From: Pseudooceanicola marinus
GTDB taxonomy: Bacteria > Pseudomonadota > Alphaproteobacteria > Rhodobacterales > Rhodobacteraceae
Reading direction: 5' to 3'
DNA length: 64,000 bases
Assembly: GCF_002786295.1 (NCBI RefSeq)
Contig: NZ_PGTC01000017.1
Coordinates: forward strand, 186,001-250,000
Below, in pieces: positions 8,634 to 19,008 of the stretch (positions are counted from its first letter, which is position 1; every line of letters starts with the position of its first letter). A program made the translations under genes and the position numbers. The notes under the pieces were generated by a model. That model was not told the origin of the DNA and did no database searches. It was given only the letters and a program-made list of their open reading frames with translations.

Positions 8634-9503
8634 ATGACCCCGGAACAGCTGCGCGTCTTCGTCACCGTGGCGGAGATGCAGCACGTCACCCGCGCCGCCC
8701 GCGCGCTGAACATGACGCAATCTACCGCCTCGGCGGCCATCGCCGCGCTGGAGACGCGCCATGATGTGACCCTGTTCGACCGGATCGGACGCGGCATCGT
8801 CCTGACCGAAGACGGGCGCGCCTTCCTGCCGGAGGCCCGCGCCGTGCTCGCCCGCCTGGCGGAGGCCGAGGCAATGCTGGCCGACACCCGCGGCCTGGCG
8901 CGCGGCCACCTGCGGCTGGTGGCCAGCCAGACCATCGCGGGCTACTGGCTGCCGCCGCGCATCGCCGCCTTTCGCGCCCTCCATCCGGGGATCGAGATCA
9001 GCCTGGATCTGGGCAACACGCGCGAGGCGACGGCGGACGTGCTGCAGGGCCGTCTCGACCTGGCGCTGGTGGAGGGAGAGGTCGAAGACCCGCGCCTTGA
9101 AAAGCGCCGGATCGGGGAGGACCAGCTGCGCCTGGTCTGTGCTGCGGATCTGGCCGGGAAGATCACGCCGGAGACGCTCGACCAGGCCGACTGGGTGCTG
9201 CGCGAACCCGGCTCCGGCACCCGTTCCAGCGCCGAGGCGGCACTGGCGGCGCTTGACCTCGACCTGCCCCGGCGCAGCGCCGGGCTGGTGCTGCCCTCGA
9301 ACGAGGCGGTGATGTCGGCGGTGGAGGCCGGCGCCGGGGTGACGATCCTGTCGGCGCTGGTGGTCGCGCGGTCATTGGCGACCGGGGCGCTGCACGACTG
9401 CGGGCTGGTGCTGCCGCCGCGCCCCTTCTTCGCCCTGCGCCACCGCGATCACCACCTCAGCCGGGCGGTGCAGGCCTTTCTGGACCAGCTGGACGGGACG
9501 TAG
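8634..9503 (+). CDS. yeiE: LysR-family regulator, YeiE type
   Basis: A 289-residue LysR regulator. The N-terminal winged helix-turn-helix (MTPEQLRVFVTVAEMQHVTRAARALNMTQSTASAAIAALE in outline) is followed by a periplasmic-binding-protein-like effector domain from about residue 85. I prefer the ATG at 8634, with GAGG 6 bases upstream; an in-frame ATG at 8622 is possible. The ALNMTQST helix, the effector-domain segment RLVASQTIAGYWLPPRI and the divergent yeiH match the YeiE group, which activates sulfite-related genes in enterobacteria. The target here is most likely yeiH. Confidence 0.85.
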   Translation: MTPEQLRVFVTVAEMQHVTRAARALNMTQSTASAAIAALETRHDVTLFDRIGRGIVLTEDGRAFLPEARAVLARLAEAEAMLADTRGLARGHLRLVASQTIAGYWLPPRIAAFRALHPGIEISLDLGNTREATADVLQGRLDLALVEGEVEDPRLEKRRIGEDQLRLVCAADLAGKITPETLDQADWVLREPGSGTRSSAEAALAALDLDLPRRSAGLVLPSNEAVMSAVEAGAGVTILSALVVARSLATGALHDCGLVLPPRPFFALRHRDHHLSRAVQAFLDQLDGT

Positions 9504-9524
9504 AACGCCGCGTCCTGAGCCGGA

Positions 9525-10250
9525 TCAGACCGCCAGGAAGCCACCATCGACCGGCAGGACCGCGCCGGTGACCATACCCGCGTCGGACGACAGCAGCATG
9601 GCGATGCTTTCGGCCACCTCTTCCGCCTCGGCGAAGCGGTTGACCGGATGGCGCACCATCATCGGCTCGGATTTCACCGGGTCCGCCCAGGCGGCGGCGG
9701 CCAGTTCGGTCAGGGTGATGGTGGGCGCGACGCAATTCACGCGGATGCCATGCGGGCCCAGTTCCTTCGCCATGACGCGGCTGGCGCCCTCCAGCCCGGC
9801 CTTGGAGGCGGCGTAGCACAGGTGGTCGGGGAAGCCGCGATGACCGGCGATGGAGGTGATGTTGACGATGGCCCCGCCACCGCCGGCGGCGACACGGGCG
9901 CGCCCGAACTCCTGACAGGCGATCAGGGCGGCGCGAAGGTTGATGCCCATCACCGCCTCGTAGCCCGCATCAGACATCTCCAGCGTACTTTCCAAGACGT
10001 TCACCCCCGCGCTGTTGATCAGGAAGTCCGCCGGTCCGGCCTTGGCCATGGCCGCGCGGGTCGCCTCCGGATCCTGCAGGTCAACCTGGACGGAGCGGCT
10101 GCCGATCTCCGCCTCCAGGCTGTCGAGGTCGGCCTGGGTGCGGGTCAGGGCGACGACCTGGGCGCCACGGGCGGCCATCAGGGTGGCGCAGGCGCGGCCG
10201 ATGCCCTTGCCGGCGCCGGTGATGATGACAGTCTTGCCGGAGAATTGCAT
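9525..10250 (-). CDS. Short-chain dehydrogenase, L-xylulose reductase (DCXR) type
   Basis: A 241-residue NAD(P)-dependent oxidoreductase. It has the TGAGKGIG cofactor loop (residues 11-18), NSAGVN in place of NNAGIN, the catalytic Ser in NITSIAGH, and YAASK (Tyr-xxx-Lys). The run ELGPHGIRVNCVAPTITLTELAAAAWADP and the ending TGAVLPVDGGFLAV closely resemble dicarbonyl/L-xylulose reductases, which interconvert L-xylulose and xylitol. I start it at the ATG at 10248-10250 after an AAGGA site. It is the last gene of the pentitol operon, 80 bases after the ribulokinase gene. Substrate assignment is from family resemblance and context. Confidence 0.8.
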   Translation of the reverse strand: MQFSGKTVIITGAGKGIGRACATLMAARGAQVVALTRTQADLDSLEAEIGSRSVQVDLQDPEATRAAMAKAGPADFLINSAGVNVLESTLEMSDAGYEAVMGINLRAALIACQEFGRARVAAGGGGAIVNITSIAGHRGFPDHLCYAASKAGLEGASRVMAKELGPHGIRVNCVAPTITLTELAAAAWADPVKSEPMMVRHPVNRFAEAEEVAESIAMLLSSDAGMVTGAVLPVDGGFLAV

Positions 10251-10330
10251 GATCTCGGATCCTTGTGCTGTGGCGGACGAGGGTGAGGCGTCCCTTATTA
10301 GAAAGCCCTGTGCGAAAGAGGCGCGGCGGG

Positions 10331-11950
10331 TCAGCCGGCCTCGGCCTGGCGGATGTCGCGGGCGGTGCGTTGCAGGGCCAGGAAGGCGTCGTTGCGCGCG
10401 CCGTGCAGAGCCGCGATGGCGCCCCCCGCCGGCTGGCAGGTGGCGGCGATGCGCGACATCGCGGGCATGGCCGTCTGCAGATCCGGCTGCGCTCCGGCGG
10501 CCACGGCCCCCAGCATGGCAGAGCCCAGCAGGACCGGCTCGGCGCATTCGGTGACCTCCACCGGGTGGCCCGTGGCGTCGGCCAGGATCTGCCGGGTCAG
10601 CGCATGGGTGCCCGCCCCGCCAGAGACGGAAATCGTGTCGATCGGCGCGCCGTGCGCCGCCTGCGTCTCGATGATCTGCCGCAGGCCGTAGCCCAGCCCG
10701 CAGACCCCCGCGACGTAGAGCGCGACGAGGCTGTCGACACCCTGTTCCATCCCCTGCCCCGCGATCACGGCGCGGGCCTGCGGATCGGCGAAGGGGGCAC
10801 GGTTGCCGAGAAACTCGGGCACCACATGCAAGCCCTTGGCCAGGCGCACGGCCTCGGACGGGTCGCCCGCCAGTTCCAGCGCGCGGTCGGCGAGGTAGGG
10901 CACCAGACCCTTGCCCGCAGCCTGCGCCAGGCGTTCGGCCTCCGCAGTGGCCGGGTGCAGGGTGACCAGCTGGGCGATGGCGGCGCCGGCGGCACTCTGC
11001 CCGCCCTCGTTCAGCCACATGCCCGGCACCATGGCCGAATAGTAGGGCCCCCAGACGCCGGGCACGAAGGCCGGGTCGGCGGTGGTGGTCATGGTGCAGG
11101 AGGAGGTGCCGAAGACGTAGCCAAGGCAGTGGGTCGCATCCCCTGCCCCTCCGCTGGCCGCGACCGTGCCGATCCCGCCCGCGTGGGCGTCGATCAAGCC
11201 GGCGGCCACGGCGGTGCCGGGCGCCAGGCCCAGGGAAGCGGCGGCCTCCTCGGTCAGCCCGGCGCCGAGCGCGGTGCCCGGATGGACGACGCTGGCACCG
11301 ATCCGCGCGAAGCCCTCGTCGGCCAGGTCGCCCAAGCCGATGGCGCTGAAATAGTCGGGGTCCCAGCGATCCTCATGGGCCAGGTAGGTCCACTTGCAGG
11401 TCACGGTGCAGGCCGAGCGGTCCAGCGCGCCGGTGGCGCGCCAGGTCAGGAAATCGGTCAGGTCAAAGAAATGCCGGGCCGCGCCGTAGACCTCGGCACG
11501 GTTCTCCTTCAGCCAGAGCAGCTTCGGCGTTTCCATCTCGGGGGAGATGCGGCCGCCGACGTATTTCAGCACGTCATGCTGGCCCGCGTTGATCCGCGCG
11601 GCCTGATCCAGCGCCCGGTGGTCCATCCAGACGATGATGTCGCGTTCCGGGTGATCGGGATCGCCCACAGGCAGGCCACCTTCGGCCCCCTGCACCACCA
11701 GCGAACAGGTGGCGTCGAAGCCGATGCCACGCACTGCGGACGGCGCGGCCCCCGCCTGCCCCATGGCCTCGCGGACCGAGGCGCAGACGGCCTCCCAGAC
11801 CTGGGCCGAGCTTTGCTCGACGTGGCCCGCATCGTTGCGGTGCATGTCGATGTCGCGTTTCGCGGTGGCCAGCAGTGCGCCCGCCGCGTCGAAGACCCCG
11901 GCCCGGGCGGAGCCGGTGCCCACGTCAACGCCGATGAACAGATCCGCCAT
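10331..11950 (-). CDS. rbtK: D-ribulokinase (FGGY carbohydrate kinase)
   Basis: A 539-residue two-domain FGGY kinase that would phosphorylate D-ribulose to D-ribulose 5-phosphate with ATP. The N-terminal ATPase motif is FIGVDVGTGSARAGVFD (residues 5-21). Then come the sugar-contact segment IIVWMDHRALDQA and the C-terminal SGGAGTHALTRQILAD. Length and sequence fit the ribulokinase/YDR109c branch rather than xylulokinase (about 480-500). A GAGGAGG ribosome site precedes the ATG. It lies directly downstream of the ribitol dehydrogenase gene, whose product is D-ribulose, which supports the assignment. Confidence 0.86.
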   Translation of the reverse strand: MADLFIGVDVGTGSARAGVFDAAGALLATAKRDIDMHRNDAGHVEQSSAQVWEAVCASVREAMGQAGAAPSAVRGIGFDATCSLVVQGAEGGLPVGDPDHPERDIIVWMDHRALDQAARINAGQHDVLKYVGGRISPEMETPKLLWLKENRAEVYGAARHFFDLTDFLTWRATGALDRSACTVTCKWTYLAHEDRWDPDYFSAIGLGDLADEGFARIGASVVHPGTALGAGLTEEAAASLGLAPGTAVAAGLIDAHAGGIGTVAASGGAGDATHCLGYVFGTSSCTMTTTADPAFVPGVWGPYYSAMVPGMWLNEGGQSAAGAAIAQLVTLHPATAEAERLAQAAGKGLVPYLADRALELAGDPSEAVRLAKGLHVVPEFLGNRAPFADPQARAVIAGQGMEQGVDSLVALYVAGVCGLGYGLRQIIETQAAHGAPIDTISVSGGAGTHALTRQILADATGHPVEVTECAEPVLLGSAMLGAVAAGAQPDLQTAMPAMSRIAATCQPAGGAIAALHGARNDAFLALQRTARDIRQAEAG

Positions 11951-12047
11951 GGATCTTCCTCCTCAAGTTCACGGGGCGGCGCGGGGGTGAGGCTCCCGCA
12001 CCGCCTCTATCCCGTCTGCCCGGGGGATGGACCCGGGCGCGGCAGGA

Positions 12048-12779
12048 TCACATCCGCTCGAAAGCGGTCGGCATGATGATGATGTCGCGCGCGGTCACCT
12101 GGCGCTTGCGCGTCAGCATGAATTCCAGCGCCTCGGCCACCTCTTCGGGATCCATCAGTGCGCCGGCCTCCTTGGCCTTGCGCAGGTTCTCCTCCGGCCA
12201 GTCGGCCAGCAGGGCGGAGACGACGGGACCGGGCGAGATCTGCGCGACCTTCACGCCGTAGGGGATCATCTGTCGGCGGATGCCCTGCAGGAAGCTGGTG
12301 ATCGCCCATTTGGACCCGGAATAGACCGGCTCCCAGTAGGCCGGATAATGACCGGCGATGGAGTTGGTCACGACGATGTCGCCGGCCTTGCGCTCCATCA
12401 TATGGGGCATGACCGCGTTGATGTTCTTCATCACGGCGTTGACGTTGAGGTTCAGCATCTTGTCGATCGCCGCGCTCTCCGCCTCCCAGAAATCGCCACC
12501 GAGGTAGGCCCCGGCGTTGCAATAGAGGATGTCGATGTGATCGACCTTCTGCAGGATCTCGGGGACCATGGCGTCGCAGCTGTCGGCGTCCAGCAGGTTG
12601 GTCACCTGGGGGATGGCCCGCTCGCCCAGGCGGGCGACCAGATCGTCCAGCGCCTGCTGGTTCCAGTCGACCATGACGACGGTGCAGCCGCGCCCCAGAA
12701 GCATTTCCACGGCAGCCAGCCCGATACCGGAGGCCGCCCCGGTGACCACGGCGACCTTGCCGTCCAGAGATTCAGACAT
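12048..12779 (-). CDS. rbtD: Ribitol 2-dehydrogenase (SDR family)
   Basis: A 243-residue short-chain dehydrogenase that oxidises ribitol to D-ribulose with NAD. It carries TGAASGIG (residues 14-21), NAGAYLGG, a catalytic Ser in TNSIAG and YSGSK. The C-terminal features PGPVVSALLADWPEENL and VTARDIIIMPTAFERM parallel those of the well-known Klebsiella ribitol dehydrogenase (PGPVVTALLDDWP, VTVRDIVILPNS). It lies between the ABC transporter permease gene and the ribulokinase gene in the same orientation, completing a ribitol uptake, oxidation and phosphorylation route. Confidence 0.9.
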   Translation of the reverse strand: MSESLDGKVAVVTGAASGIGLAAVEMLLGRGCTVVMVDWNQQALDDLVARLGERAIPQVTNLLDADSCDAMVPEILQKVDHIDILYCNAGAYLGGDFWEAESAAIDKMLNLNVNAVMKNINAVMPHMMERKAGDIVVTNSIAGHYPAYWEPVYSGSKWAITSFLQGIRRQMIPYGVKVAQISPGPVVSALLADWPEENLRKAKEAGALMDPEEVAEALEFMLTRKRQVTARDIIIMPTAFERM

Positions 12780-12823
12780 TCGTTTTCTCCTAAGACAATG
12801 AGAAGCTCAGCGCGCGAGACGGC

Positions 12824-12849
12824 CGCCCCGGAGGCCAGGCCCCGGGGCG
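12824..12849 (-). terminator. Intercistronic hairpin upstream of rbtD
   Basis: Perfect 8-bp stem CGCCCCGG/CCGGGGCG with a 10-base loop in the 77-base gap between the ABC permease and rbtD genes. There is no T run, so it is more likely an RNA-stability or attenuation element within the operon than a full terminator. Confidence 0.45.
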
Positions 12850-12856
12850 TGCCGCC

Positions 12857-13820
12857 TTACCATTCGCGGCCGATGTAGATGGCCAGCAGGATGATCGCGC
12901 CCTTGATGACGTCCTGCATGTAGGGGTTGATGCCCATCAGGTTCAGGCCGTTGTTCAGGATCCCCAGAAGGATCGCGCCGATCAGCGTGCCCAGGATCAG
13001 CCCGCGCCCGCCGGCGATGGCGGTGCCGCCCAGGACGACCGCGGCGATGGCATCCAGCTCGAAGCCCACGCCGGCATTGGGCTGACCCGACATCAGGCGG
13101 CCCGTCAGGATGATCGCGGCCAGGGCCGAGGTCAGGCCGGAGATGCCGTAGACGGCCAGTTTCACCCACTGGGTCTTCACACCCGACAGCTTCGCCGCCA
13201 GCTCGTTGCCACCGATGGCGTAGACATGGCGCCCGAAGGGGGTGCGTTGCAGCAGCACCCAGGCCAGGGCGTAGATCACCACCATGGCGATGACGGGCAC
13301 CGGCACGATGCCGACGCGGCCGATGCCGAACCAGGAAATCCAGGACGGGATGCCCGAGATCGGGTAGCCGCCCGAGTAAAGAAGGCCGAAGCCACGGGCG
13401 ATGCCCATGGTAGCCAGGGTCACGATGATCGCGGGCATCCGGCCCCAGGCGACCAGCGCCCCGTTGAACAGCCCAAGGCCCATGCCGACACCCAGCCCGG
13501 CCAGCAGCGCGATCCAGCCCGGCAGCCCGGTATTGACCATCAGCCCGGCGGCAATCGTCCCCGCCAGCGCCATCACGGCACCCACCGACAGGTCGATCCC
13601 GCCGGTCAGGATGACGAAGGTCATGCCGACGGCCAGGATCCCCACGATGGAAACCTGTCGCAGCACGTTCATGATGTTGGACACCGAGAAGAAGTTCTCG
13701 GAGGCGAAGCCCATCAGGATCGAGACGACGATCAGCCCGATCAGCGGCAGGGCCAGCGGAGAATGGAGGATCCAGCCGAAGCTGATCCCCCCCTTCTTGC
13801 CGCTGTCGGCGGTGTTTGCG

Positions 13821-13831
<11 letters not shown>
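12857..13831 (-). CDS. Sugar/pentitol ABC transporter permease (RbsC type)
   Basis: A 324-residue inner-membrane permease of the RbsC/BPD_transp_2 family with about nine hydrophobic segments and the family motif [24 protein letters not shown] start it at the ATG at 13829-13831 ([11 protein letters not shown]): GGGAGG lies 7 bases upstream and the start sits 11 bases inside the end of the ATPase gene, indicating coupling. It pairs with the dual ATPase and the binding protein coded upstream. The substrate is inferred to be ribitol, xylitol or another pentitol because the following genes metabolise these. Confidence 0.9.
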
Positions 13832-15323
<1,492 letters not shown>

Positions 15324-15353
15324 GACGCCTCTCCGCTTGGGTCTTTGGGGGGA

Positions 15354-15381
15354 AAGCCCCCGCGCCTGGGCACGGGGGCTT
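15354..15381 (-). terminator. Intercistronic hairpin after the sugar-binding protein gene
   Basis: Perfect 9-bp stem AAGCCCCCG/CGGGGGCTT (15354-15362, 15373-15381) with a 10-base loop between the binding-protein and ATPase genes. In the transcript it is followed by TCCCCCC rather than a T run, so it probably protects the binding-protein mRNA and lowers read-through, giving excess binding protein over transporter. Confidence 0.6.
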
Positions 15382-15395
15382 CCGGGAAGCTCAGC

Positions 15396-16310
15396 TTACC
15401 AGCTGAAGTCTTCGGCGTTGGAGGCGTCGACGACACGCACGTCGATCGGCACTTCGGTGGGAACCACGCGGGCGCCCCATTTCTGGGCCAGCGCCATGGC
15501 CAGGCCGACGCGGACCTGGTCGCGCGGGAACTGCGCGGTGGTCTCGATGAAGGGCGTGCCCTGGGCGATGGCAGCCACCGCTTCGGGGGCGCCGTCGACC
15601 GAGGTCAGCTTGATATCGCGGCCCGAGCCCTGGATCGCGGCCAGCGCGCCCATGGCACCACCGTCGTTGACCGAGAAGATGCCGGCCAGGTTCGGGTTGG
15701 ACTGGATCATGTTCTCGACCACGCCAAGCGCGACGGAGCGGTCCTGACGACCGTTCTGGGTGGTGACCAGCTCGATGCCTTCGTATTCCGCGAAGGCCGC
15801 TTCGCAGCCCTCGACACGCTGCAGGATCGGCACGACCGGGATGCCGTCGAGGATCGCCACTTCGCCCTCGCCGCCCAGCTCTTCGGCCAGATACTTGCAG
15901 GACTGGTAGCCGGCGTCGCGGTTCTTGGAGCCGACGAAGGTGTCGACCGGGCCGTTGGCATTGGCGTCGACGGCCACGACGATCACGCCGGCGTCCTTGG
16001 CCATGCGCACCGCGGCTTCGATGCCGGCGCTGTCGGTCGGGTTCAGCAGCAAGATGTCGATGTCCTGCTGCAGCATGTCCTCGACGTCAGAGATCTGCTT
16101 GGCCACGTCATGACCTGCGTCGGTCACCACGACCTCCGCGCCCAGGTCGTCGGCCGCTTCCATCAGGGCTTCCTGCATGGAGACGAAGTAGGGGTTGTTC
16201 ATCTCCTGGAACGTCATGCCGATCTTCAGACCATCGTCCTGCGCCATGGCGGGGGCGGCGGCGGTGAGGGCGAGTGCGGCTGCCGAAACAGCTCCGAGAT
16301 ATTTTTGCAT
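15396..16310 (-). CDS. Periplasmic sugar/pentitol-binding protein (RbsB type)
   Basis: A 304-residue secreted receptor of the RbsB/PBP1 family. The signal peptide runs to AAPAMAQ (about residue 23). Mature features are IGMTFQEMNNPYFVSMQEAL, the ILLLNPTDSAGIEAAVRMAKDAGVIVVAVD segment and the hinge region VFSVNDGGAMGALAAIQ. It is the first gene of the transporter operon, preceded by GGAGGAAAC and divided from the AraC gene by 109 bases. The ligand is most likely a pentitol, by operon content. Confidence 0.9.
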   Translation of the reverse strand: MQKYLGAVSAAALALTAAAPAMAQDDGLKIGMTFQEMNNPYFVSMQEALMEAADDLGAEVVVTDAGHDVAKQISDVEDMLQQDIDILLLNPTDSAGIEAAVRMAKDAGVIVVAVDANANGPVDTFVGSKNRDAGYQSCKYLAEELGGEGEVAILDGIPVVPILQRVEGCEAAFAEYEGIELVTTQNGRQDRSVALGVVENMIQSNPNLAGIFSVNDGGAMGALAAIQGSGRDIKLTSVDGAPEAVAAIAQGTPFIETTAQFPRDQVRVGLAMALAQKWGARVVPTEVPIDVRVVDASNAEDFSW

Positions 16311-16419
16311 CTGAGTTTCCTCCCAAGGTGGCGGCAGGGAAGACCTGCCTGTTTCCGGGCGGCACCTCGCCGCCCGAATTCGTGAAAATCGTTTGTCGGA
16401 CAGGCCCTGCCCGCAGCCC

Positions 16420-17304
16420 CTACTCCGTCGTCGAGAAGACCCCGTTCGCGGCGAAGGTGGTGCGGAATTGCGAGGGCGACATGCCTTTCAGTTTCAGGAA
16501 GTGACGGTTGAAGTTGGAGAGGTTGGAGAAGCCGACATCGTAGCAGATCTCGGCCACCTTGGCCTCCGGTCGGGTCAGGAGCATCTGGCAGGCCAGATCC
16601 ACCCGAAGTTGGTTCTTATAGCGCACCAGGGTCGATCCGGTGTGCCGCTTGAAGGCGCGGGAAAAGGCGCTCTGGCTCTGGTTCACCAGCGCCGCCAGGT
16701 CCCGTTCGTCGATGTTCTCGGTCAGGTTCTCGCGCAGGTAGGCGATGGCCCGGTTGACGCCGCTTTCGTTCAGCTCGGCCAGATCGAGCTCATAGCTCAG
16801 GCTGGCCAGCACCTCGGGCTCTGGCGCGCGCGCCAGGATGTCCAGCACCTGCCAGAAGAGACTGAGGCGGCGCAGGCCCGTGGCCTCGATCAGGTCGACC
16901 ATCAGCGGCTTGATCCGCGCGGCCGTCGCCTCGTCGAACAGCAACCCGCGGTGACTTCGGTCCAGCAGCGGGCGGATCGCCTCCATCTCGGCCATGGCGT
17001 CCATCGCGGATTCGATGAAAGCTTCGGGGAACTGGATGACCAGCGAGCGTTCGGGCACCACCTGCCCCGGCTCGATGTCGGAAATCCAGTTCTGCGGCAG
17101 GTTGGGCCCCGTCATGATCAGCTGACCGGGGCCGAAGCTGCCAATGTGGTCGCCGATGTAGAAGGTGCCGTGGGTATCGACGACCAGGTGGATCTCATAT
17201 TCTGGATGGTAGTGCCAACGCACCGTGCGGAACGGGTAGCCGTGCATCCACGCGGCGAAACTCTCGCCCTTGCGCACGTGCACCAGTTCCAGATCGGGTT
17301 GCAT
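16420..17304 (-). CDS. AraC-family regulator of the pentitol locus
   Basis: A 294-residue regulator with an N-terminal cupin-like sensor (FRTVRWHYHPEYEIHLVVDTHGTFYIGDHIGSFGPGQLIMTGPNLPQNW region, residues 25-75) and a C-terminal double helix-turn-helix (DLAALVNQSQSAFSRAFKRHTGSTLVRYKN and VAEICYDVGFSNLSNFNRHFLKLKGMSPSQFR). I use the ATG at 17302-17304, preceded by GGAGGAG; an overlapping TTG one codon earlier is equally close. It lies between the xylB/xylitol dehydrogenase pair and the transporter operon on the same strand, so it probably activates one or both in response to a pentitol. Confidence 0.87.
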   Translation of the reverse strand: MQPDLELVHVRKGESFAAWMHGYPFRTVRWHYHPEYEIHLVVDTHGTFYIGDHIGSFGPGQLIMTGPNLPQNWISDIEPGQVVPERSLVIQFPEAFIESAMDAMAEMEAIRPLLDRSHRGLLFDEATAARIKPLMVDLIEATGLRRLSLFWQVLDILARAPEPEVLASLSYELDLAELNESGVNRAIAYLRENLTENIDERDLAALVNQSQSAFSRAFKRHTGSTLVRYKNQLRVDLACQMLLTRPEAKVAEICYDVGFSNLSNFNRHFLKLKGMSPSQFRTTFAANGVFSTTE

Positions 17305-17471
17305 CAAGCTCTCCTCCGGGCGGCATGCCGGTCTCCTCCGGACAGCCCCTTTTCGTACCGGTCAGAGTAACTGCCAGCGCCCCGGGCCTCTACATCAGTT
17401 TGAAACCTTCACCGATACTTTTTTGAATTCTATCCCTGCGGTTTTGAGCAAATCCGGGACACAGACGCAAA

Positions 17472-17495
17472 GCGGCGTCACCGGAGTGACGCCGC
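17472..17495 (-). terminator. Hairpin terminator between xylB and the AraC gene
   Basis: Perfect 10-bp stem GCGGCGTCAC/GTGACGCCGC with a 4-base loop, 57 bases after the xylB stop. On the minus strand it is followed by TTTGCGTCTGT, a weak T-rich tail, so it likely ends the xylitol dehydrogenase-xylB transcript before the AraC gene. A smaller AGCGG/CCGCT hairpin with TTTT on the plus strand lies at 17501-17520. Confidence 0.7.
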
Positions 17496-17552
17496 ATCGC
17501 AGCGGAAACCCACCGCTTTTCAATAAAGAAGGAAATTCAATCCCTTGAGAAC

Positions 17553-19004
17553 TCAGACGTTCAATGCCTTTAACGCCGGGTAAGCCGCACGATAGATCTC
17601 ATACTTTTTCGCGTAGGCCTCCGTCAGCCTGGCATCAGGCAAGACCTCCTCGCCGACCTCGGGCGGTCCGAAGACCGTGGCGTCGTGACGGCCAAGCGCC
17701 GCGGCCGCTGCCAGTTTCGCCGCACCGAAGGCTGCCCCGTAGTCCCCGTCACGCGGCAGCAGCAGGCGCAGCCCGGTGATCGAGGCCATCAGCTCCAGCC
17801 AGGCGCGGGACCGGGCGCCGCCGCCGACGGCATAGGCCGCCTCCAGCCCGGTGCCGGCCTTGCCCAGCACGCGCACGCAGTCGGCAAAGGCCATGGCGAC
17901 CCCTTCCATCACTGCCTGCACCATCTCGGCGCGATCCACGTCGCGGCGCAGCCCCAGGAAGGCGCCGGAGGCCGACGGGTCGTTCAGCGGGGTCCGCTCG
18001 CCCGACAGGTACGGCAGGAAGGTCACCCGCGCGGGCGCCTCGACCTTTTCCGGCACCAGAGAGGCCAGCTCGGGCACCGGCGTGCCGGTGATCTCCGACA
18101 GCCAGGTCAGGGAATCGGTGGCCGACAGGAAGACCCCCATCTGGTGCCAGGTGTCGGGGATCGCGTGGCAAAAGGTATGCACCGCGTCGCCCGTGTTGGG
18201 CTGGTAGCGGTCGGTTGCGGCGAAAAGCACGCCGGAGGTGCCAAGCGACAGGAAGCCGGTGCCCGGCTCCATCACGCCCATGCCGCAGGCGGTGGCGGCA
18301 TTGTCGCCGGCGCCGCCCGCCACGGGCACCTGCCCCACGCCCCAGGCTTCGGCCAGTTCGGGGCGCAGGTGGCCCGACACGTCGGAGCCTTCGACCAGCC
18401 CCGGCATCTGCGACCGCTCCAGCCCCGTCGCGGCCAGCAGCTCATCCGACCAGTCACGCGCGGCGACGTCCAGCCAGAGGGTGCCGGCGGCGTCGGACAT
18501 CTCGCTCATGTATTCGCCGGTCAGCCACAGGCGCAGGTAGTCCTTGGGCAGCAGCACCTTGGCGGTCTGCGCGAAGATCTCCGGCTCGTTCTCGGCCACC
18601 CAGAGGAGTTTCGGCGCGGTGAACCCGGCCATAACCAGGTTGCCCGCGATGCCGTGGAAATCGGCCCGTTCCGTCAGCGTCTCGCATTGCGCGCCCGAAC
18701 GGCCGTCGTTCCAAAGGATGCACGGGCGCAGCACCTTGTCGGAGGCATCCAGCAGGGTCGCTCCGTGCATGTGGCCCGACAGGCCGATGCCCTGAAGCTT
18801 CGCCAGGGCGCCGGGGTGATCGTTGCGCAGCTTGCCCAGCACGGCCTCGGTCGCCGCGATCCAGTCGTCCGGGTCCTGTTCGGACCAGCCCGAGTGCGGG
18901 CGCGAGACGCTCAGCGGCGCATGGGCCACGGCCACCATGTTGAATTCATCGTCCACCAGCATCGCCTTGATGCCCGAGGTGCCAAGATCAAGTCCCAGGT
19001 ACAT
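17553..19004 (-). CDS. xylB: Xylulokinase
   Basis: A 483-residue FGGY kinase that phosphorylates D-xylulose to D-xylulose 5-phosphate. Its motifs are YLGLDLGTSGIKAMLVD at residues 2-18, the substrate loop SGHMHGATLLD near 77 with ILWNDGRS, the FGGY signature region YLSGERTPLNDPSASGAFLGLR, and the C-terminal VGGGARSRAWLELMASITG. Length is typical of XylB. Its start lies 4 bases after the stop of the xylitol dehydrogenase gene, so the two-step conversion xylitol to D-xylulose to D-xylulose 5-phosphate is coded by a single coupled unit. Confidence 0.94.
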   Translation of the reverse strand: MYLGLDLGTSGIKAMLVDDEFNMVAVAHAPLSVSRPHSGWSEQDPDDWIAATEAVLGKLRNDHPGALAKLQGIGLSGHMHGATLLDASDKVLRPCILWNDGRSGAQCETLTERADFHGIAGNLVMAGFTAPKLLWVAENEPEIFAQTAKVLLPKDYLRLWLTGEYMSEMSDAAGTLWLDVAARDWSDELLAATGLERSQMPGLVEGSDVSGHLRPELAEAWGVGQVPVAGGAGDNAATACGMGVMEPGTGFLSLGTSGVLFAATDRYQPNTGDAVHTFCHAIPDTWHQMGVFLSATDSLTWLSEITGTPVPELASLVPEKVEAPARVTFLPYLSGERTPLNDPSASGAFLGLRRDVDRAEMVQAVMEGVAMAFADCVRVLGKAGTGLEAAYAVGGGARSRAWLELMASITGLRLLLPRDGDYGAAFGAAKLAAAAALGRHDATVFGPPEVGEEVLPDARLTEAYAKKYEIYRAAYPALKALNV

Positions 19005-19008
19005 GGCG

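Noticed and set aside
9525-11018. A 497-codon frame suggesting an N-terminal extension of the SDR
   Set aside because: The extension is an out-of-frame reading of the ribulokinase gene; the SDR starts at 10250 with its own ribosome site.
10265-12076. A 603-codon plus-strand open frame opposite the ribulokinase gene
   Set aside because: It is antisense to a full FGGY kinase; no motif, no ribosome site, biased composition.
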